Shown: piece by piece, positions 5,635 to 11,569 of the stretch
Position numbering within the stretch: position 1 is the stretch's first letter
How the letters are laid out: each line of letters opens with the position of its first letter
Assembly (NCBI GenBank): GCA_016213125.1
Contig: JACRBR010000049.1
Location: 1-11,569, forward strand
From: Chloroflexota bacterium
GTDB lineage: Bacteria > Chloroflexota > Dehalococcoidia > DSTF01 > JACRBR01
Direction: 5' to 3'
DNA: 11,569 nt
Made by a program: the position numbers and the translations under genes
Notes under the pieces: generated by a model
The model's database searches: none
The model's input: the letters and a program-made list of their open reading frames with translations, nothing else
Told to the model about the DNA's origin: nothing

Positions 5635-8600
5635 GAGGGGGACGCCGCCAATTCCGGCGTTCCCGCCAGCATGTCAAGCGTGCGCTGCGTCAGCTCCCGC
5701 CACCCCTCGCCCGCCGACTCCAGGTCGATGCGCAGCTGCGTGTGGCCGACGGCCACCGCGCCTGTGCGCTCCAGCTCGCGGCGGGCTGACGGCGCCAGCA
5801 TCGCCTGGAAGTCGCGGCTGTCAACCGAACGCATGGAGATGATGGCGCGGCCGCCGGGGCCGTCTTCCCGCGCGACCGACTGCACGCCCGCGCGCTTCGC
5901 CAGCGTCCGCAGGTGGACGACGTACAGCAGGTTGCGCACGGGCGTCGGTGGCGGACCGAAGCGGTCCTGCAGCTCGCGTTCCAGCTCCTCAGCCGCGCTG
6001 TCTCCCTCCGCGGCCGCCATGCGCTGGTAGAGCGCCAGTCGCACGTTGGGGTCGCCGATGTAGCTCTCCGGGATGAACGCCGCGATCGGCAGGTCGATGA
6101 TGATGGGCGGCTGCAGCTTCGGGGGCGGTGGCGGCTCGCCGCGCGCCAGCGCCTTCAGTCCCTCGACCGCGTCGGCCAGCAGTTTCACGTACAGGTCGAA
6201 CCCCACCGTCCCGATCTGACCCGACTGCTCGGCGCCCAGCAGGTTGCCCGCGCCGCGGATCTCCAGGTCCCGCAGCGCGATCTGGAACCCGGCGCCCAGC
6301 TCCGTCGCCTCGAAGATCGTCTGCAGCCGCTTCTGCGCGACCTCGCTGAGCGCGCGGCTCTTCTCGTACAGCAGGTACGCGTACGCACGCGCCGCCCCGC
6401 GCCCGACGCGCCCACGGAGCTGGTAGAGCTGCGCGAGGCCGAACCGGTCGGCGTTGTTGATGACGATCGTGTTCACGTTCGGAATATCCAGCCCCGACTC
6501 GATGATCGTCGTGCAGACGAGGACGTCGGCCTTGCCCTCGGTGAACTCCAGCATCACGCGTTCCAGGATGTCCTCGTGCATCTGACCGTGGCCGATCAGG
6601 ATCTCCGCTTCGGGAACGATCTCGCGCAGGTGCCGCGCCACCAGCTCGATGTTGTGCACGCGGTTGTGCACGAAGTACACCTGCCCGCCGCGCTCCATCT
6701 CCCGCACGATCGCCTCGCGCACCAGGTGATCGTCGAACTCCGTGACGTAGGTCTTGATCGGCAGCCGCTCTTCCGGCGGCGTCTCGATCGTCGACATGTC
6801 CCGGATGCCCGTCAGCGCCATGTTCAGCGTGCGGGGGATCGGCGTGGCCGTCAGCGTCAGCACGTCGACCTCGCTGCGCATCTGCTTCAGCCGCTCCTTG
6901 TGCGTCACACCGAACCGCTGCTCCTCGTCGATGATGATGAGGCCCAGGTTCTTGAACGCGATGTCCTTCTGCAGGAGCCGGTGCGTGCCGATGACGATGT
7001 CCACGCCCCCGGCCGCAAGCTCCCCCGCGATGCGCCGCTGATCCTTGTCGCTGCGGAACCGCGACAGCATCTCCACCCGCACGGGGAAGCCAGCCAGCCG
7101 CTGCCGGAAGGTGTTGTAGTGCTGCTGCGCCAGCACCGTCGTCGGTACCAGCACAGCCACCTGCGTGCCGTGGACGTCGGCCTTGAACGCCGCCCGCACA
7201 GCCACCTCTGTCTTGCCGTAGCCGACGTCGCCGCACACCAGGCGGTCCATCGGCCGAACGTCCTCCATATCGCGCTTCACGTCGCGGATCGCCGCCTGCT
7301 GGTCGGGCGTCTCGACGTACGGGAACGATGCCGACAGCTCCGTCTCCCATGCGCCGTCGGGCGGGAACGTGTGCCCCTGCGCGACCTCGCGCGACGCGTA
7401 GAGCTGCAGCAGCTCCTTCGCCAGCTCCTGGACCGCGCCCCGCACCCGCGCCTTCGCCCGCACCCACTCCTGCGACCCCAGCCTCGTCAGGGACGGGCGA
7501 TGCTCGCTGGGGCCGACGTAGCGCGACACGCGGTCCACCTGCTCGACTGGCACATACAGGCGGTCGCCGTCGGCGTACTGCAGCTCCAGGTACTCGCGCT
7601 CGTTGCCGTCGATGCCACGCCGCACCAGCCCGGCGAACCTGGCGATGCCGTGCTCTATGTGCACGACATAGCTGCCTGCCTCGAGATCGGCGAGGAACGC
7701 CTCGCGCGAAGACCCCCTGCGTGGCGGCGCACGGCGCTGCTTGGTGAAGCCGAACACCTCGGCGTCGGTCAGCAGCGTGAGCCCCGCGCCCTCCTCGCCC
7801 ACCGACCAGCCGTGCGGCAGCGAGCCGTGCATCACCGTAAGCGCGCCGCGCCCGAGGTGCGGCTCGGTCATCGTCTCCGCCAGCCGCGCGAACACATCGT
7901 GCTCTTCCAGCAGGTCCGCCAGCCGCTTCGACTGCGTGGACACGATCACCACCTGCTGCCCGCGACGCAGCGTCTGCGTCAGTTCGTCGGCAAGCACGCG
8001 CAGCCGCCCGCCGTAAGCCGCCGCCGGCCCGAAGGGCAGCCGCACCGCCGCCTGCGCCTCGGACGACGGCAGCGCTTCCTCGTCGCCGACCGCCCAGCGC
8101 GAGAGGTTCAGCCGCCGCTGCAGCGCCTCAATGGCGTCGCGCAGCTCCGTCCACGTAGCGTGAGGCTCCGGCAGGCCGTGTGGCAGCTCGCCCCGAAGCT
8201 CCAGCTCGCGCCTCGCCTCGTGCGCCTGCCCGTCGTGTTCCTGCTGCACCGCCGCGACGTCCGCCGGCTCGTCGATGATGACGAGCGCCTCAACCGGCAC
8301 CTCCGTAGCGAGAGCCTTCAGCTCGCGCGGGTTCTCGATCAGGTGGTCCAGCAGTGTCGATGTCGTGAGGAACGGCGTGTAGATATCGTCGCCCGTGAAT
8401 GCTGCACCCTCGAGAAGCGCCGCAATGTCCTGCTGGACGCGCTCCCGCTGCTCGCCGCGAAGATCCTGCGGCTGCATGCGCTCCGCCAGATGCCGCATCC
8501 GGATCGGATCAAGCACCAGCTCTCGTGCCGGCCCGATACGGATGGCATCCCGTTGTTCCGACGAGCGTTGCGTCGCCGCGTCGAACGCACGGATCGACTC

Positions 8601-9212
8601 CACCTGGTCGCCGAACAGCTCGATTCGAAGCGGCAGGTCCTCCGCAGGTGGCCATACGTCGACGATGCCGCCGCGCCGCGACGCCTCGCCCGGCGCCGAC
8701 ACCTGCGGCTCGATGCGGTACCCGCCCGCATCGAGAGCGCGCAGCAGTTCAAGCTGCTCCAGCTTGCCGCCGCGGCCGACCTCGATGGTCGCGCGGGTCA
8801 GCTCCGCGGGCGAGAGCGTCCGCTGCGCGACCGCTGCCGCGCAGGTCACCACGATCGCGTCCGTCGACGAACGCAGCCTTTCCAACACGGACAACCGCGC
8901 TGTCACGTCGTCCGCATCGGGCGCGAGGCGCTCGTACGGGAGCGCGTCGCGCTCGGGGAAGACCAGCACGCGCTCCGCCGCCGCCTCACCGAGCCAGGCG
9001 CGCAGTTCGTCGGCGAGCGTGTCCGCGTGCTGCGGTTTGGGCGCGATGATGACGATGGGCGCCTCCGCAGTCCGTGCCAGCGCCGCGATAACGGCGGCCT
9101 TCGCGCCGTCGCTGACGCCGAGGGTGAGCGACCGCTCGCCGGACATACGGCTGCGGAGCCGGTCGAGCTCGACCGCCCCCTCGATGACGGGCAACAGCGC
9201 CGAAAGGTCCAT
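5631..9212 (-). CDS. mfd: Transcription-repair coupling factor Mfd
   Basis: This 1193-residue protein is slightly longer than E. coli Mfd (1148). The order of domains is complete. A UvrB-like N-terminal module (about 1-330) is followed by the CarD-like RNA-polymerase interaction domain (about 510-566, SYVVHIEHGIARFAG to YVPVEQVDRVSRYVG). The RecG-like translocase has Walker A GDVGYGKT (661-668, Lys667), DEEQRFG (762-768), TLTATPIPRTLNMAL (786-800), the IESGLDIPN block (904-912) and QLRGRVGRG (931-939). A C-terminal D7-type domain (about 1040-1160) completes it. Mfd displaces stalled RNA polymerase with ATP hydrolysis and recruits UvrA to the lesion. GGGAGG lies just before the ATG at 9212, at a rather tight 3-nt spacing. 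A possible extended -10 (TGT then TACACT, minus strand, 9280-9275) would give a leader containing the hairpin at 9238-9261. No defect was seen in the helicase motifs. Confidence 0.98.
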   Translation of the reverse strand: MDLSALLPVIEGAVELDRLRSRMSGERSLTLGVSDGAKAAVIAALARTAEAPIVIIAPKPQHADTLADELRAWLGEAAAERVLVFPERDALPYERLAPDADDVTARLSVLERLRSSTDAIVVTCAAAVAQRTLSPAELTRATIEVGRGGKLEQLELLRALDAGGYRIEPQVSAPGEASRRGGIVDVWPPAEDLPLRIELFGDQVESIRAFDAATQRSSEQRDAIRIGPARELVLDPIRMRHLAERMQPQDLRGEQRERVQQDIAALLEGAAFTGDDIYTPFLTTSTLLDHLIENPRELKALATEVPVEALVIIDEPADVAAVQQEHDGQAHEARRELELRGELPHGLPEPHATWTELRDAIEALQRRLNLSRWAVGDEEALPSSEAQAAVRLPFGPAAAYGGRLRVLADELTQTLRRGQQVVIVSTQSKRLADLLEEHDVFARLAETMTEPHLGRGALTVMHGSLPHGWSVGEEGAGLTLLTDAEVFGFTKQRRAPPRRGSSREAFLADLEAGSYVVHIEHGIARFAGLVRRGIDGNEREYLELQYADGDRLYVPVEQVDRVSRYVGPSEHRPSLTRLGSQEWVRAKARVRGAVQELAKELLQLYASREVAQGHTFPPDGAWETELSASFPYVETPDQQAAIRDVKRDMEDVRPMDRLVCGDVGYGKTEVAVRAAFKADVHGTQVAVLVPTTVLAQQHYNTFRQRLAGFPVRVEMLSRFRSDKDQRRIAGELAAGGVDIVIGTHRLLQKDIAFKNLGLIIIDEEQRFGVTHKERLKQMRSEVDVLTLTATPIPRTLNMALTGIRDMSTIETPPEERLPIKTYVTEFDDHLVREAIVREMERGGQVYFVHNRVHNIELVARHLREIVPEAEILIGHGQMHEDILERVMLEFTEGKADVLVCTTIIESGLDIPNVNTIVINNADRFGLAQLYQLRGRVGRGAARAYAYLLYEKSRALSEVAQKRLQTIFEATELGAGFQIALRDLEIRGAGNLLGAEQSGQIGTVGFDLYVKLLADAVEGLKALARGEPPPPPKLQPPIIIDLPIAAFIPESYIGDPNVRLALYQRMAAAEGDSAAEELERELQDRFGPPPTPVRNLLYVVHLRTLAKRAGVQSVAREDGPGGRAIISMRSVDSRDFQAMLAPSARRELERTGAVAVGHTQLRIDLESAGEGWRELTQRTLDMLAGTPELAASPS

Positions 9213-9237
9213 GCGCCTCCCGCGCGCAGCACAAACT

Positions 9238-9261
9238 GGGGCTGATCGCCAGATCAGCCCC
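9238..9261. promoter_or_regulatory. Perfect 10-bp stem with 4-nt loop upstream of mfd
   Basis: GGGGCTGATC (9238-9247) and GATCAGCCCC (9252-9261) are exact reverse complements around a GCCA loop (plus strand). The element lies 25 bp upstream of the mfd start and 69 bp upstream of the divergent antitoxin gene. It has no T-run on either side, so it is not a normal intrinsic terminator. It could be a leader hairpin in mfd mRNA or a DNA operator shared by the divergent genes; which one is not decidable from sequence. Confidence 0.6.
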
Positions 9262-9330
9262 TTCGGATGGCGTCAGTGTAACAGTCCTGGCATTGCCATC
9301 GCCCGGTACACTGCCTGGGAGAGGTATGCG

Positions 9331-9627
9331 ATGGCAGGATCGACACCTAGCGTGCATTTGCCCGAGGAATTGGCCGAGCGCCTGCGTAAGGGCGCCCTGA
9401 AGGGTGCGTCGCTCGACGACCAGGTCAAGCGCGCCCTCGCGATCCACCTGTTCCTCACCCATCAGGTCACACTTGGCTCGGCCGCCGAGCTCGCCGACAC
9501 GTCCTACCGCGACTTCTGGGATCTGCTGGTGGAGTTGGGCTTGCCCGTCTTGGAATATGGGGCGGAGCAGCGTGAGGAAGATGCTGCGGGTCTCCGTGAA
9601 TACAATCGCCGCAAGTCCGCCTCGTGA
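9331..9627 (+). CDS. UPF0175 family antitoxin
   Basis: This 98-residue protein has the UPF0175 pattern: a short N-terminal strand and EELAERLRKGAL, a helix with VKRALAIHLFL (about 32-42), VTLGSAAELADTSYRDFWDLL (46-66) and a LGLPVLEYG motif (69-77), followed by an acidic, charged tail. UPF0175 proteins are small DNA-binding-like antitoxins usually encoded with a DUF3368 PIN-domain toxin, as here. The ATG at 9331 is preceded by GAGAGG with 6-nt spacing. The next gene starts in a GTGA overlap. A weak -10-like TACACT lies at 9307-9312 and a short dyad TGGCATTGCCA at 9288-9298, the latter being a possible autoregulatory site; neither is strong. Confidence 0.85.
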   Translation: MAGSTPSVHLPEELAERLRKGALKGASLDDQVKRALAIHLFLTHQVTLGSAAELADTSYRDFWDLLVELGLPVLEYGAEQREEDAAGLREYNRRKSAS

Positions 9628-10082
9628 TCGTTGTTTGCGATGCCAGCGTCATCATTGTGCTGGCGAAGATCGGCTACCTCACCCTCCTGCGAGACCTCTT
9701 CGGCTCCGTCCTGATTCCGCAGAGCGTGTATGCGGAGTCCATCGCGAGGGATAGCGCGGTTGAATCGGCCGCTTTTGCTCTCGCCGTCGATGATGGTTGG
9801 ATCCGCATTGTGCCTGATCCGGAGGGTTTGCCCGCCGGTTCAGGGAGAGGGGAACGTGCAGCCCTCGCGATTGCCTCAGGCTTGCATGCAGATCTCATCG
9901 TCATCGACGATCTGGCCGCGCGCAAACAGGCGATCGCCGCTGGGCTCCCGATCACGGGCACTGTCGGCGTCCTCCGCCGTGCAATCGATGCCAAACTGAT
10001 TGCTGGCGGGGATCACCTAGTGAGTATGCTGGTCGGCGTAGGGTTTCGGGCGACAGACGAACTGCTAAATCAGCTCGGCTAG
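9624..10082 (+). CDS. DUF3368 PIN-like toxin nuclease
   Basis: This 152-residue protein starts with VVCDASVIIVLAKIG and contains the acidic quartet expected of a PIN-type nuclease: Asp6, Glu38 in VYAESI, Glu77 in GRGERAAL and Asp95/Asp96 in LIVIDDLAARKQA. The C-terminal ITGTVGVLRRA and GFRATDELLNQL are typical of DUF3368. It is predicted to be an RNase toxin neutralised by the UPF0175 protein encoded just upstream. Translation starts at GTG 9624, overlapping the antitoxin stop by 4 bp, so synthesis is probably coupled. All catalytic acidic residues are intact. Three sampled 60-bp lines have about 60-63% GC, lower than the mfd lines I counted, hinting at separate acquisition. It converges on pth with only 16 bp between stop codons and no terminator visible there. 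Confidence 0.88.
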   Translation: MIVVCDASVIIVLAKIGYLTLLRDLFGSVLIPQSVYAESIARDSAVESAAFALAVDDGWIRIVPDPEGLPAGSGRGERAALAIASGLHADLIVIDDLAARKQAIAAGLPITGTVGVLRRAIDAKLIAGGDHLVSMLVGVGFRATDELLNQLG

Positions 10083-10098
10083 TTTCGCGTTTGCCCAG

Positions 10099-10779
10099 TC
10101 ACTCGCTTATCCCGCCATCATCGCGGTTGTACACATTCATCGCCGCCTCGATGCCCTGCGCCAGCGCGCACTCGATCGCCTCGACCGCGCGTTCCACACC
10201 GGCGTCGAGCACCGCCTTCTCATCGGGCGGCGGGTCGCTGAGCACCCAGCTCGCGACGTGCTCGGGCTCCCAAGACGGCTCGCCGCGCACCACCGGCCGG
10301 CCGATGCCGACGCGCACGCGGGGAAAGTCCTCGGTCTTCAGCACCCGGATGATGTCCGACATGCCCTTCTGCCCGCCGCCGCCGCCTTTGCGACGTATGC
10401 GGACCCTGCCTGCCGGCAGATCCAGGTGATCGCACACGACGAGGATCTCGCGGGCGTGGTCGATGTTCAGCTTCTTCACCAGCGCCCACACCGCCTTGCC
10501 GCTGTCGTTGTTAAAGGTGCGCGTCCTCGCGACGGCCACCCGCCGCCCGGCGATCTCGCCCTCCGCCACGGCGAAGGTGCCGGTTTTCGTCGAGAAGTCG
10601 AGCCGGTGCTTCTTCGCCAGCCGGTTCACGACCCAGAACCCGACGTTCCGCCGGTTGCCCGCATATTCCGGACCCGGATTCCCCAGCGCGAACACGAGGC
10701 GGATGTCGAACTCGCGCTCCGCGTCGGCGTCGCCTGCGACGTCAGGCGATTTGAAGACCCGCTTCAGGAATCCGCTCAC
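10099..10779 (-). CDS. pth: Peptidyl-tRNA hydrolase homologue with altered active site
   Basis: This 226-residue protein has the Pth fold throughout: LVFALGNPGPEYAGN (28-42), NVGFWVVNRLA, TFNNDSGKAV (88-97), CDHLDLPAG (116-124), and VRVGIGRP. Bacterial Pth cleaves the ester bond of peptidyl-tRNAs that drop off ribosomes. Aligned by eye to E. coli Pth, Asn10 (here Asn34), Asn68 (Asn91) and Asp93 (Asp117) are kept. The catalytic His20 is Arg44 (NRRN instead of TRHN), and the HN of GGHNG is Gln137-Lys138 (GGQKG). The codons are clean and in frame. A 25-residue charged N-terminal extension precedes the core. The start is GTG at 10779 behind GGGAGG, overlapping the stop of the upstream small gene. 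It may be inactive, have changed chemistry, or simply bind tRNA; family membership is secure, activity is not. Confidence 0.92.
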   Translation of the reverse strand: MSGFLKRVFKSPDVAGDADAEREFDIRLVFALGNPGPEYAGNRRNVGFWVVNRLAKKHRLDFSTKTGTFAVAEGEIAGRRVAVARTRTFNNDSGKAVWALVKKLNIDHAREILVVCDHLDLPAGRVRIRRKGGGGGQKGMSDIIRVLKTEDFPRVRVGIGRPVVRGEPSWEPEHVASWVLSDPPPDEKAVLDAGVERAVEAIECALAQGIEAAMNVYNRDDGGISE

Positions 10780-11213
10780 GAACCTCCCGCTTTCTTCGCC
10801 GCGTTCTTCGCCGCGCGCCCTCGGAACGGCACGACCGTTGGCGCGTCAGGGCTGGTTTCCGGCTTCTTTGTCCTACGCCTCGTCGGCTCCTTCGCTACCG
10901 GCGCCGAGCCCATCACGTCGGCCAGCAGCCGCTGCATCGCGTCGTGACCAAGCGCCGGGTCGTCCGGCCCGAACAGCTTCAGGAAGCGAAGGTCCTCGCG
11001 GAACTCCTCCAGCGTCGAGCGAGGTGTCTCGCCAGCCTCCAGCCGTCGCAGGCCGCGGCGCAGCCGTGCGATACCCGGAGCACGAGACGGCGGGCGTTGG
11101 CTGCGGTCAGCCGGCTCCAGCCGCGTTCGCAGCTCCACCAGCGCGTCCGATCCCGCCGGCGCGCCAAGTTCGTGCCGGATCAGCGCGACGTACGCGGGCA
11201 GCAGATCGTCCAT
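10776..11213 (-). CDS. Hypothetical protein co-encoded with the Pth homologue
   Basis: This is a 145-residue protein that I do not recognise. Residues 1-100 look helical and soluble (LLPAYVALIRHEL, LARLRRGLRRL-like basic stretch around 48-58, then TLEEFREDLRFLKLFG). The last 40 residues are low-complexity, Lys/Arg/Ala/Pro-rich and probably disordered, which would suit RNA or ribosome contact. No signal peptide or membrane segment is visible. Its TGA overlaps the GTG of the pth homologue by 4 bp, so the two are translationally coupled. It starts 38 bp after the cysteine desulfurase stop. No Shine-Dalgarno precedes the ATG at 11213; a TATCAT hexamer (minus strand, 11228-11223) could place a leaderless start here, but no -35 is evident. 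Alternative in-frame starts downstream are possible. Confidence 0.7.
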   Translation of the reverse strand: MDDLLPAYVALIRHELGAPAGSDALVELRTRLEPADRSQRPPSRAPGIARLRRGLRRLEAGETPRSTLEEFREDLRFLKLFGPDDPALGHDAMQRLLADVMGSAPVAKEPTRRRTKKPETSPDAPTVVPFRGRAAKNAAKKAGGS

Positions 11214-11251
11214 TACGAGTGGATGATAGTCGGTACGAGGCTCCCGTGCGT

Positions 11252-11569
11252 TCAGCCCGCAGCAACGCCGGCCGTGCGCTTCGCCCGTGACCGTTCGACG
11301 ATCGCCGGCAGGGTGCGCAGAACGTAGTCGATGTCTTCGGCCGTCGTGTCCGGCCCAAGGCTGAACCGCAGCGTCGACGCGGCTTGCTCCAGCGGCACCC
11401 CGCAGGCGATGAGCACATGTGACGGCTCGATCGTCGTCGCGTTGCAGGCAGCTCCCGCGCTCACCATGATCCCGGCCGCGTCCAGGTCGGCGACCAGGTC
11501 GCGCGAATCGGCGCCGTCGAAGCTGATGCTGACGTTGTTCGCCAGCCGCCGTTCCGAGTGTCCGTGCAG
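11252..11569 (-). CDS. Cysteine desulfurase (NifS/IscS type), C-terminal part, cut by window edge
   Basis: The last 105 residues are visible. They carry the class V aminotransferase/NifS signature: LHGHSERRLANNVSISF, the catalytic-cysteine loop VSAGAACNA where the Cys accepts the persulfide, TIEPSHVLIACG, and STLRFSLGPDTTAEDIDYVL near the C-terminus. The enzyme removes sulfur from cysteine with PLP for Fe-S cluster or tRNA thiolation pathways. The pyridoxal-lysine part lies outside the window, so NifS, IscS or another subtype cannot be told apart. The stop (TGA at 11252) is 38 bp before the hypothetical gene, so the three minus-strand genes here may form an operon. The C-terminal tail is short and lacks the IscU-docking extension I would expect for classical IscS; this is a weak observation. 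Confidence 0.93.
   Translation of the reverse strand: MHGHSERRLANNVSISFDGADSRDLVADLDAAGIMVSAGAACNATTIEPSHVLIACGVPLEQAASTLRFSLGPDTTAEDIDYVLRTLPAIVERSRAKRTAGVAAG

Noticed and set aside
5913..9245. 1110-codon plus-strand open frame opposite mfd
   Set aside because: It is the antisense shadow of mfd in GC-rich DNA: Arg/His/Leu-rich low-quality translation with no recognisable motifs, while the minus strand encodes a complete, motif-perfect Mfd.
9275..9312. TACACT hexamers in both orientations as divergent -10 boxes
   Set aside because: Only 4 of 6 consensus matches and no recognisable -35 at either; mentioned in the gene notes but not strong enough for separate entries.
10258..10947. 229-codon plus-strand open frame over pth and the small hypothetical gene
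   Set aside because: Antisense to two genes joined by a proper translational overlap; its product shows no family features.

Overview
This is a high-GC bacterial stretch with densely packed genes, almost all on the minus strand. The gene set (Mfd, Pth, a NifS/IscS-type cysteine desulfurase, an arginase-family enzyme, DUF2157 with a GDYXXLXY partner) is chromosomal. No plasmid, phage or insertion-sequence genes are visible. High GC, short intergenic gaps, 4-bp ATGA/GTGA gene overlaps and one probable leaderless promoter would fit a Chloroflexota-like lineage (or another high-GC phylum). That assignment is an impression, not a demonstration.

Layout, left to right. Positions 1-430 hold the N-terminal part of an agmatinase-like ureohydrolase (minus strand, cut by the window edge). 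A 122-bp gap with a large imperfect inverted repeat follows. Next is an NAD(P)-dependent aldehyde dehydrogenase (553-2031), whose start is fixed by a strong Shine-Dalgarno sequence. Upstream of it is the membrane pair GDYXXLXY protein (2127-2684) and DUF2157 protein (2681-3970), overlapping by 4 bp. Positions 4038-5598 carry a compact three-gene minus-strand cassette: a YeaO-like DUF488 protein, a classical DUF488 protein and a protein resembling the dual-OB (DuOB) family. Its promoter overlaps a perfect 9-bp inverted repeat and would place the transcription start at the first ATG. The transcription-repair coupling factor mfd fills 5631-9212, and its stop codon lies inside the -35 box of that cassette promoter.

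The only plus-strand genes are a UPF0175/DUF3368 toxin-antitoxin pair (9331-10082) between mfd and a peptidyl-tRNA hydrolase homologue (10099-10779). That Pth homologue keeps the fold motifs but lacks the catalytic histidine and two other active-site residues. It overlaps a small unrecognised gene (10776-11213). The window ends in the C-terminal part of a cysteine desulfurase (11252-11569).

Most candidate novelty lies in two places: the active-site-altered Pth with its co-translated unknown partner, and the DUF488-DUF488-DuOB cassette with its operator-like dyad. There is no gene-free stretch over 300 bp, and I saw no tRNA, rRNA, CRISPR array or transposon.
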